Positions 34,794 to 41,553 of a DNA stretch of 64,000 nucleotides are shown in pieces. The translations under genes were made by a program, and so were the position numbers. Every line of letters begins with the position of its first letter. Position 1 is the stretch's first letter. Under the pieces are notes generated by a model. It had not been told where the DNA came from. It ran no database searches and was given only the letters and a program-made list of their open reading frames with translations. The stretch comes from Azospirillum sp. TSH64 (GTDB lineage Bacteria > Pseudomonadota > Alphaproteobacteria > Azospirillales > Azospirillaceae). The DNA is taken from contig NZ_LGQW01000015.1 in assembly GCF_003116035.1 (NCBI RefSeq), positions 6,560,648 to 6,624,647 of the forward strand, in the 5' to 3' direction.

Positions 34794-35578
34794 GCTGCTG
34801 CCGCCCAGCGGTTGCGTCCGGCGCGCTTGGCGATGTAGAGCGCGTCGTCGGCCGCCTGGATGCAGGTGTCGGCGGTCTGCCCCTGGCGATAGGACGCAAC
34901 GCCCAGGCTCAGCGTCACCGTGATGCTGCTGTCCTGGTGGGCGAACGGATGGTGGGCGATGAGTTGGCGTAGTTTTTCCGCGACCGTTTCGGCCTGGATC
35001 TGATCGCTGCCGGGCAACAGGATCAGGAATTCCTCTCCGCCCCAACGGGCGCACAGGTCGTGCAGGCGGAGGTTCCGGCGCAGCAGGCCGGCGGTCTCCA
35101 CCAGCACATGGTCGCCGGCGGCATGGCCGAAGGCGTCGTTCACGTCCTTGAAATGGTCGATGTCCAGCATGATCAGGGCGAAGCCGCTGCCGTTGCGGCC
35201 GACGCGGCACAGCTCCGCCTCCAGCCGCTCCGTCATCTGGCGGCGGTTCGGCAGATCGGTCAGCGGGTCGGTCTGCGATGCGGCGTGCAGCGTGCGCGCC
35301 ATCTGGCGGGTGTCGGTCTGCATGCGGTCGCTGATCTTGGCGATCTTGGTCAGCTGCCGCATCAGCTTCATGTGGTCGTTGGCGAGCGCGCGGAACTCCT
35401 GCATCAGCGGATGGCCGGCATAATCCTCGTTCGCCGCAAGACGGTCGACCCAATCCTGAAGCCTCTGTTCCTGCAGCATCATGCCCATCGTTCCCCGCCG
35501 CAAGGCCCAGCGCCTGGGCAAGCCCGTTACCGTCGTGCCGTCGGAATTGTCGACCTCGGAGTCGGCAGCCCCTGTCAT
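34790..35578 (-). CDS. siaD: SiaD-like diguanylate cyclase
   Basis: 262 residues from ATG 35578, which overlaps the stop of the upstream kinase gene (ATGA); the longer frame is a shadow. Residues 36-90 form a helical stalk (QEQRLQDWVDRLAAN, then KLMRQLTKIAKISDRMQT). The GGDEF domain follows (105-260) with an intact active site GGEEF (180-184) and an inhibitory site RLHD (171-174) at the right distance. So it should make c-di-GMP with product inhibition. In Pseudomonas, SiaC binds the SiaD stalk to switch the enzyme on; siaA, siaB and siaC lie upstream in the same operon, which supports the name. Confidence 0.87.
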   Translation of the reverse strand: MTGAADSEVDNSDGTTVTGLPRRWALRRGTMGMMLQEQRLQDWVDRLAANEDYAGHPLMQEFRALANDHMKLMRQLTKIAKISDRMQTDTRQMARTLHAASQTDPLTDLPNRRQMTERLEAELCRVGRNGSGFALIMLDIDHFKDVNDAFGHAAGDHVLVETAGLLRRNLRLHDLCARWGGEEFLILLPGSDQIQAETVAEKLRQLIAHHPFAHQDSSITVTLSLGVASYRQGQTADTCIQAADDALYIAKRAGRNRWAAAA

Positions 35579-36525
35579 TGCGACGTCTCCGGTACCGGAA
35601 CCGCCGCCGAAGCCGTTGCCGCCGTGGACGTCGCTGTCCGCGCCACCGGCAGCCGGACGGTGAAGGTCGAGCCCTGGCCCGGCTCGCTCGCCACCGAGAT
35701 CCCGCCGCCATGGGTATCGACGATGCAGCGGGCGAGGTGGAGGCCAAGTCCGGCCCCGGTCGTCCCCGCCGCGTTGGAGGCACGGAAATACTTGTCGAAC
35801 AGCCGCGCCGCGTCGGCTGCGTTGACACCGATCCCCTCGTCCGAAATCCGCACCGTCACCTGACTGCCCGCGCCGCCTCCGCACGGGCTGCCGGCGGCAC
35901 CGTCGCCGACCGAGAGGTCGAGGCGGATCGTCCCCCCGTTCGGCGAGTATTTGACAGCGTTTTCCATCAGGTTGGAGAACACGACCGCCAAAAGGTCGCG
36001 GTCGCCGGGAATCGGCACCGGAAGGTCCAGGCCGTGCAACTCGAACCGGTGGCCGGTGGCGGTCCCTGCCATCTCGCCCGCCAGCGTGGTCAGCATCGCC
36101 GCAAGGTCGAAGGCCACCGGCCGCGCCTTCGCGGCGCCAAGCCGTTCGTTGGTCAGGCAGCGTTCGATCAGGTGCAGCATCCGCTGGACCGCGTTGCGGA
36201 TCTTGCCGACCCGCGGCATCGCCGAAACCGGCAGCTTCGGCTCCAACTCCAGCATCTGCGAGGCGCTGTCGATGATCGCCAACGGCGTGCGGAATTCGTG
36301 GCTGACCATCAGCACGAACTGCCGCTGCTGGCGCGTTATCTCCTTGGTCTCGGTCTGGAGACGGTCACTGATCTTGGCGATCTTGTGAAACTGGCGCAAA
36401 AGCTTGCCATGCCGTTCCGCCAGCGTCTGGAATTCCGCCAGCAGCGGGTTGCCGGCATTGGCCGGATCCTCGGCCAACCGTGCCACCCATTGACGAAGCT
36501 CCTGTTCCTGTGAGCGCATCGGCAT
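35575..36525 (-). CDS. Histidine kinase with SiaD-type stalk
   Basis: 316 residues, soluble. Residues 6-62 (QEQELRQWVARLAED ... KLLRQFHKIAKISDRLQTET) are strikingly similar to the stalk of the adjacent cyclase. The kinase core follows: phospho-acceptor His76 in VSHEFRTPL, N-box NLMENAVKYS (185-194), DEGIGV and GAGLGLHLARCIVD, all intact. There is no PAS, HAMP or receiver domain. It lies 20 bp after siaC and is translationally coupled to the cyclase gene. The simplest reading is a kinase regulated by SiaC in the way SiaD is; its response regulator is not adjacent. This gene is not part of the Pseudomonas siaABCD set as I know it. Confidence 0.85.
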   Translation of the reverse strand: MPMRSQEQELRQWVARLAEDPANAGNPLLAEFQTLAERHGKLLRQFHKIAKISDRLQTETKEITRQQRQFVLMVSHEFRTPLAIIDSASQMLELEPKLPVSAMPRVGKIRNAVQRMLHLIERCLTNERLGAAKARPVAFDLAAMLTTLAGEMAGTATGHRFELHGLDLPVPIPGDRDLLAVVFSNLMENAVKYSPNGGTIRLDLSVGDGAAGSPCGGGAGSQVTVRISDEGIGVNAADAARLFDKYFRASNAAGTTGAGLGLHLARCIVDTHGGGISVASEPGQGSTFTVRLPVARTATSTAATASAAVPVPETSQ

Positions 36526-36545
36526 TTCGGGTACTCAGCGCGCCG

Positions 36546-36920
36546 TCAATGGGCCAGAATTTCAAACGGCAGAGACACGTCCTCGGCAAACTCCTCCGCC
36601 ATGTCGAGGGCGCGGTCGTTGTCGCTGTCGTAATGCCAGCGCACCGACACCGTCTGGCCCTGCTGGTGGGCGCCGTCCAGCATTTCCAGCACGTCGATCA
36701 TGCACTTGATGCTGCTGGTGTTGAGGTAGCTCAGCCCGATGTCCAGCACCACTGCCGGCGCGGGGGTCTTCAGATAATCCTCCAGCCAGTTGAACACCGG
36801 CGCGTAGAAATCGAAGGAGTTCTCCGGATAGGATTCGCCTTCGATGCGCAGCAGTCCGGCCGCCGGATCGAAATCGATCAGGGGAGAGCAGGAGGTTGCC
36901 TCGATCCGCAAACTGTCCAT
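36546..36920 (-). CDS. siaC: SiaC-family regulatory phosphoprotein (DUF1987)
   Basis: 124 residues, GGA nine bases before ATG. The whole protein is the DUF1987/SiaC fold, similar to STAS anti-sigma antagonists: a strand with GLLRIEGESYPENSFDFY, then VVLDIGLSYLNTSSIKCMIDVLEMLD. Thr68 in LNTSS coincides in numbering with the Thr68 phosphorylated by SiaB and dephosphorylated by SiaA in Pseudomonas SiaC. Unphosphorylated SiaC binds the diguanylate cyclase. Everything needed for that switch is encoded in this operon. Confidence 0.93.
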   Translation of the reverse strand: MDSLRIEATSCSPLIDFDPAAGLLRIEGESYPENSFDFYAPVFNWLEDYLKTPAPAVVLDIGLSYLNTSSIKCMIDVLEMLDGAHQQGQTVSVRWHYDSDNDRALDMAEEFAEDVSLPFEILAH

Positions 36921-36940
36921 TATGTGTATTCCGTGATTTC

Positions 36941-37486
36941 TTATAGCTGCACTTCAAGGCTGAAGAAGAAATAGGTGTCATCCACCGCGCGCAACGAATA
37001 TTCCAGCGGCCGGGTGGCCTTGCGCGCCATGTCGATCAGGCCCAGACCGGCGCCGCTGGCGCCCGCCTCGCGCGGCTTGCGCGACTGTTCCTTGTAGACC
37101 GCCTTCAGGCCGGCCTTGTCCAGCCCGCGCAGCTTCTCCAGCATCGCCGACAGGCCGGGGACGTCGTCCGCCTCCACCAGATTGCCGGAGCTGACCACGT
37201 AATGGTCATCCTCCTTGCCGATCACCACGATGCCGCTGTTGGCCGGGATCGGCCGGCCCAGCGCTTCCCGCGACGCCGTGTAGTTGCGGACATTCTGCGC
37301 CTGCTCCACATAGACGGAGAAGACGTCCATGATCGCCGACTTTTCGATCCGCTCATTTTCCAGATGGTTGCGGACCGCCTTGCCCAGCTCTTCGATGACG
37401 CTGTGGCTGAAGGGGCCGCTGAAGCAGATCAGCAGCTTCTGCCGCGACAGCAGCTCCTGAAGGTTGAAGAGTTCGTTGCCTTTCAT
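36941..37486 (-). CDS. siaB: SiaB-family protein kinase (DUF6272)
   Basis: 181 residues from ATG 37486 (AAGG upstream). An atypical GHKL-type Ser/Thr kinase: FSGPFSHSVIEELGKAVRNHLENERIEKSAIMDVFSVYVEQAQNVRNYT holds the N-box-like segment, and GASGAGLGLIDMARK the glycine-rich lid. It phosphorylates SiaC in the family. It lies 19 bp after siaA and 20 bp before siaC. Confidence 0.9.
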   Translation of the reverse strand: MKGNELFNLQELLSRQKLLICFSGPFSHSVIEELGKAVRNHLENERIEKSAIMDVFSVYVEQAQNVRNYTASREALGRPIPANSGIVVIGKEDDHYVVSSGNLVEADDVPGLSAMLEKLRGLDKAGLKAVYKEQSRKPREAGASGAGLGLIDMARKATRPLEYSLRAVDDTYFFFSLEVQL

Positions 37487-37505
37487 CGGACCTTGACGAC
37501 CTGCC

Positions 37506-39200
37506 TTACGGGTGAACGGGGTGGGATGAGGATGCGTCGGGCGCGGATGCCGCCGCAAGCACCAGTGTTGCGGCCGGTGCGGCGGCAGGCGAAACGGTGA
37601 AGCCGACCAGGGTGATGTCGTCGCGCTGTGCCCGCTCGCCCTGATGCTCGGCCAGGGCCTGCGCGAAGGCGGCCCGGCGCTCCGTCATCGGGATCGCGTC
37701 ATGCTCAAGCAGCATCGCGGCGAAGCGGCGGTTGCCGAAGCCGAAGCCGCGGGTGCCGCCGGCCTGATCGAGGAAGCCGTCGGTGGTCAAATAGAAGCTG
37801 CGTCCGGGCGCCAGCTCCACCCGGTGGGTGGTGAAGCGGTGGCCGCTGTCGGACCGGCGATAGCCCAGGCTCTGCGCATCGCCCTTCACCTCATCGACGG
37901 TCCCGCCGGCAGCTGAGTCGACGATGTGCAGGCCGATCCGCCCGCCGGCGAACAGCAGGTCGCCCCGGTCCGGCCGCACCAGGCACAGCCCGATGTCCAG
38001 GCCGTTGTCGAAGCGCGGGTTGTCGCGCCCGCGGGCCAGTGCCGCGCGCACCATGCGGTTCAGCCCGCCCAGGATCGTCGCCGGATCGCTGTCCGGCGTT
38101 TCCGACAGCACATGGTCCAGGACGGCCGACACCGTCATCGTCATGAAGGCCCCCGGCACGCCATGGCCGGAACAGTCGGCGACGCCGATCAGGAAACGGC
38201 CGTCCTCCAACTCGCGGAAGATGTGGAAATCGCCGCCCACCACGTCGCGCGGGCGCCAAAGCACGCAGACGCCGTCCAGGTGCCGTGCCATTTCCCGCTC
38301 GTCGGGCAGGATGGCGGATTGCAGGAGGCTGGCATACTGGATGCTGTCCATCACCTGCCGGTTGACGACCGCCAGCTGCTCGTTGGACTGGCGCAGCTCC
38401 TCCGTCCGTTCGGCGACGCGCTGTTCCAGCCGCTCGGTATAGCCGTGGACGGTTTCCGCCATGTGGTTGAAGGCGACGGTCAGCTGCCCGATCTCGTCGG
38501 CGCGGGTGTTGCGCAGGCGGACGCGGTAGTCGCCGGCGGCGATGGCCCCGGCGGAGCGCGTCAGCCGGGCGAGCGGCGCCAGCACCAGCCGGTTCAGCAG
38601 GATGCTGATCATGCCGATGACGGCGAGCAGCGAGAAGAAGACCAGTCCGGCCATCGGCGCCAGCGCGGTCATGGTGGCGCTTTCCGCCTCCTCCAGCGAA
38701 TAGGTCATGCGCAGCAGGCCGACCATCGTACGCTCGCCGTTGCTTCCGGACATGACGATCTGCTTTTCGACGGTCGTCAGCTCGGCCCGGCCGGCCGGAC
38801 GCTCCAGCGCCACCAGCGGCTCGCCATGGCCGCCGCGGCCGCCGGACGCCGCCCACACCTTCACGCTGCGCACCGCCGCGTCCTCGGCCAACAGGCCGCG
38901 GATCATCGCCTCCACCGCGCGGGTGTCGAACTCCCACACCGCCTGCCCCATGGCCGAGGCCTGGAGCGTGCCGACCAGGGTCGCCCGGTGGGTCAGCGCC
39001 TCCCTCTGCTGCCGGCCGACCAGGACGGAGGAGACGCCCATGGCGATCAGCCCGACCAGCAGGGTGCAGCCGACGATCATCAGGATGACGCGCGTCAGCA
39101 GCGACGACCCGCCGGCACGGACCACCTCGTCGCCCGACCCTTGGGGGCCGGCGCCGCGCAGCGTATAGGATTCGGTGTCGTCCCATCCCGTGACGCTCAT
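37506..39200 (-). CDS. siaA: SiaA-type membrane PP2C phosphatase with HAMP domain
   Basis: 564 residues. The ATG at 39200 is chosen because AGGAGG sits six bases before it; the frame runs on to 39746 without other support. Topology: TM1 about 35-60, a periplasmic sensor region 62-175, TM2 about 178-204, HAMP 204-256, a short coiled coil, then a SpoIIE/PP2C phosphatase (about 300-540) with metal-binding Asp in VGGDFH and VADCSGHGVPGAF and a late QRDDITLVGF. It dephosphorylates SiaC in response to an external signal in Pseudomonas. The periplasmic part is unlike a known ligand-binding domain to my eye. First gene of siaABC-kinase-siaD. Confidence 0.9.
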   Translation of the reverse strand: MSVTGWDDTESYTLRGAGPQGSGDEVVRAGGSSLLTRVILMIVGCTLLVGLIAMGVSSVLVGRQQREALTHRATLVGTLQASAMGQAVWEFDTRAVEAMIRGLLAEDAAVRSVKVWAASGGRGGHGEPLVALERPAGRAELTTVEKQIVMSGSNGERTMVGLLRMTYSLEEAESATMTALAPMAGLVFFSLLAVIGMISILLNRLVLAPLARLTRSAGAIAAGDYRVRLRNTRADEIGQLTVAFNHMAETVHGYTERLEQRVAERTEELRQSNEQLAVVNRQVMDSIQYASLLQSAILPDEREMARHLDGVCVLWRPRDVVGGDFHIFRELEDGRFLIGVADCSGHGVPGAFMTMTVSAVLDHVLSETPDSDPATILGGLNRMVRAALARGRDNPRFDNGLDIGLCLVRPDRGDLLFAGGRIGLHIVDSAAGGTVDEVKGDAQSLGYRRSDSGHRFTTHRVELAPGRSFYLTTDGFLDQAGGTRGFGFGNRRFAAMLLEHDAIPMTERRAAFAQALAEHQGERAQRDDITLVGFTVSPAAAPAATLVLAAASAPDASSSHPVHP

Positions 39201-39661
39201 CCACATCCTCCTGACCCGGCCGATCGGACGATCCGTGTTCATGGCGGGTTTCAAGTCAGCCGCGGCCCCGGTTGCCGGATCCGCGATAGTCCCAGGCGCA
39301 TCAGTAAATCCACCCTCGCGTGCAGCATGCCGACAGTCATCGAACCGGCCGGCGGACATGATGCATGTGGCGGATAAGGTTACCCTTAGCACGACGGGAT
39401 CAATCAGTCCTGAAATAACATTCGGCACCGGCTTCATGCAGTGTCGGGACATCCGGGAAAATGGGAACAATCGGAAACCGGCGGAGACCATTTCCATCCA
39501 ATTGCGACGAAGTGTAACAACGGCCTGGCCGCCCGGCTGAAGCCTTTGGGGGAAAGCGGTTTTTCCCGTAGACGCCCGCGTCGCCGGCCGTGCTACCCTC
39601 GGATACTGTTGCTTGTGGCAAGAGCCGGCGGCTGGAGCTGTCTTCTGGGGGAGAGCGAAGG
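39201..39661. other. Divergent control region of sia operon and solute-binding gene
   Basis: About 460 bp between divergent starts; short frames on both strands, including the upstream continuation of the siaA frame, have no ribosome binding sites and I do not call them. AT-rich around 39360-39425 (GATAAGGTTACCC and AATAACATTCGG), the probable promoter zone. Confidence 0.4.
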
Positions 39662-40537
39662 ATGGCGTTTGGTGTTCGTGCATTCGTTGTCCCGCGGACC
39701 GTTCCAGCCAGACTTGCCGCCGTCGGCGGGGCCGTTCTTGCCGCATTGGCCGCGACGGCGCTGCCCGCCGCTGCGCGCCCGGTGACCGTGCTGGCGCCGG
39801 AACTGCCGCCGATGATGAGCGCCGACGGCACCGGGCGCGAGGCCAGCATCATCGCGGAGACGCTGGCCGCCTGCGGGCATGAGGCGCATTTCAAGGTTGT
39901 CCCCTTCGGCCGCCACTGGAACGACTACCGCGACAGCGTCCAGGGAAGCGCGCAGGCCGGCGGGCAAACGGGAGGGCAGATCGACGCCGTCTCCACCGTC
40001 CCGGCGGGCATGGAGATGCCGGGAGCCCGCTCCGCCCCCTACATCCTCTACCAGAACGGCGCCTCCGTGCTGAAAAGCAGCGGTTTGACCGTGCAGTCGC
40101 TGGCCGATCTGGCGGGCAAGCGCGTGATCACCTTTTCCGGCGCGCCGGACGTGTTGCCGGGGCTGCGCGCCGCCATCCCCAGCTTCGGCGATTTCCGGGA
40201 GCGCGCCGACCAGATGGTGCATTCCAACCTGCTGTTCGCCGGTCGGGTCGACGCGGTTCTGGCCGACGGCCTGATCTTTGCCGAATACAACCGCCAGCTT
40301 CAGGAAAAGGCCAAGGCGGCCGGCGGCCTGCCCTTCGACCCGGCCCAGCCGGTGCAGTTCACCGCCATCTTCCCGCCCACCGCCTACAGCATGGTGTTCC
40401 GCGACGAACAGCTGCGCGCCGACTTCGACCGCTGCCTTGCGGAGATGAAGGCGAAGGGGCGCCTCGACGCCATCGACCGCGACTGGGTCGGCCGCTATTC
40501 CGCGACGGTCGGCGACCGCTACCTGTCCCAAAGGTGA
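39662..40537 (+). CDS. Orphan extracellular solute-binding protein, family 3
   Basis: 291 residues from ATG 39662 (GGGGAG upstream); the extension to 39590 is dropped as the signal peptide starts after it (hydrophobic 20-38, cleaved near LPAAA). The fold is that of amino-acid-type binding proteins: RPVTVLAPELPPMMSADGTGREASIIAETLAACGHEAHFKVVPFGRHWNDY, a hinge near LADLAGKRVITFSGAPDVLPG, and VDAVLADGLIFAEYNRQ. There is no permease or ATPase gene nearby, so it may feed a distant transporter or serve a sensor. It lies next to the OmpR-type regulator at 40656. Ligand unknown. Confidence 0.8.
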   Translation: MAFGVRAFVVPRTVPARLAAVGGAVLAALAATALPAAARPVTVLAPELPPMMSADGTGREASIIAETLAACGHEAHFKVVPFGRHWNDYRDSVQGSAQAGGQTGGQIDAVSTVPAGMEMPGARSAPYILYQNGASVLKSSGLTVQSLADLAGKRVITFSGAPDVLPGLRAAIPSFGDFRERADQMVHSNLLFAGRVDAVLADGLIFAEYNRQLQEKAKAAGGLPFDPAQPVQFTAIFPPTAYSMVFRDEQLRADFDRCLAEMKAKGRLDAIDRDWVGRYSATVGDRYLSQR

Positions 40538-40541
40538 GGTC

Positions 40542-40632
40542 GCGGAACCGGATTTGCGGAACCGGGGTTTATCCCATCCGTCCGATATGGTTTGCGTAAC
40601 CGCTTCGGGCGTTTAATATAACTTCATATGAA
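40542..40632 (+). promoter_or_regulatory. Direct repeats, promoter and palindrome upstream of the OmpR-type regulator
   Basis: GCGGAACCGG occurs twice (40542-40551 and 40556-40565, 14-bp period). TTGCGT (40592-40597) with 17-bp spacing to AATATA (40615-40620) is a promoter candidate. TTCATATGAA (40623-40632) is a perfect palindrome near the start of transcription. Confidence 0.4.
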
Positions 40633-40655
40633 TGTGAATGGGGGCGTGAGGCGTC

Positions 40656-41435
40656 GTGGCCCGGATCATTGTGGTCGAGGACGAAGCCGACCTTCGTGAC
40701 GATCTTGTCGAATATCTCGACCGCTGCGGGTTCGAGGTGGGGGGTGCGTCGCGCGGCGCGGAGCTGGACCGCCTGCTGGAGGCAGGCCCGGCGGATGTGA
40801 TCGTGCTCGACATCAATCTGCCGGACGAGGATGGATTCTCGGTCGCCCGCCGCGTCCGCGCCAGCTCTTCGGCCGCCATCATCATGCTGACGGCGCGATC
40901 CGGACTGATCGACCGTGTCATCGGGCTGGAGCTGGGCGCCGACGTCTATCTGGTCAAGCCGGTCGATTTCCGCGAGGTGGAGGCGCAGATCAAGGCGCTG
41001 ATGCGCCGGATGCAGAAGGGCGCCGCACCGCAATCGGCCACGGAGCAACCGGCGGGGATCGGGGTGTCGTTGCCCGGTCCGGCGCCTGCCCTTGCCCCTG
41101 CGGACTCGCGCAAGGTCTGGGTGTTCGACGACATCGAATGGCGCATCCAGCCGCCGACCGGTTCCGCCGTGCCGCTGACCGCGACGGAGTACAAGTTTCT
41201 TTCGCTGCTGGTCGCCGCCCCCGGCGAGGCGGTCAGCCGCCAGGACATTTCCGTCACCCTGACCGGCCGCGATTGGGACCCCTACAGCCGCTCCATCGAT
41301 TCCCTGGTCCGCCGCCTGCGCATCAAGGTGGAGGAGCGCAGCGGCTGCGCCCTGCCGGTCCAGGCGGTGCATGGCGTCGGCTATGCCTTCGTCGGCCCGG
41401 TGGTGACCAGCGCGGTGGAGGACAGCGCCGACTGA
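40656..41435 (+). CDS. OmpR/PhoB-type response regulator
   Basis: 259 residues from GTG 40656. Receiver domain 1-118: Glu-Asp pair VVEDEADLRDD, phospho-acceptor Asp52 in VIVLDINLPDEDGF, Thr in MLTAR, Lys in YLVKPVD. A ~35-residue Pro/Ala linker follows, then the winged-helix DNA-binding domain (about 150-245: LTATEYKFLSLLVAAPGEAVSRQDI, recognition helix near DSLVRRLRIKVEE, wing VHGVGYAFVG). No kinase gene is next to it. Direct repeats upstream may be its own binding sites. Confidence 0.9.
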   Translation: MARIIVVEDEADLRDDLVEYLDRCGFEVGGASRGAELDRLLEAGPADVIVLDINLPDEDGFSVARRVRASSSAAIIMLTARSGLIDRVIGLELGADVYLVKPVDFREVEAQIKALMRRMQKGAAPQSATEQPAGIGVSLPGPAPALAPADSRKVWVFDDIEWRIQPPTGSAVPLTATEYKFLSLLVAAPGEAVSRQDISVTLTGRDWDPYSRSIDSLVRRLRIKVEERSGCALPVQAVHGVGYAFVGPVVTSAVEDSAD

Positions 41436-41553
41436 GGGCGCGCTGCCGGCGGCAAGGGGCGTTGGCGGCGGGTCTCCACCCCGGTCTCGGCACTCGACTC
41501 CCGGCCCTCCTTCGGCGATGGTAGCGCCCGCAAGGAAGGGACGAGAGACCACC

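Noticed and set aside
39201..39746. N-terminal extension of siaA
   Set aside because: AGGAGG at correct spacing before the ATG at 39200; the extension crosses the AT-rich control region and the start of the divergent gene.
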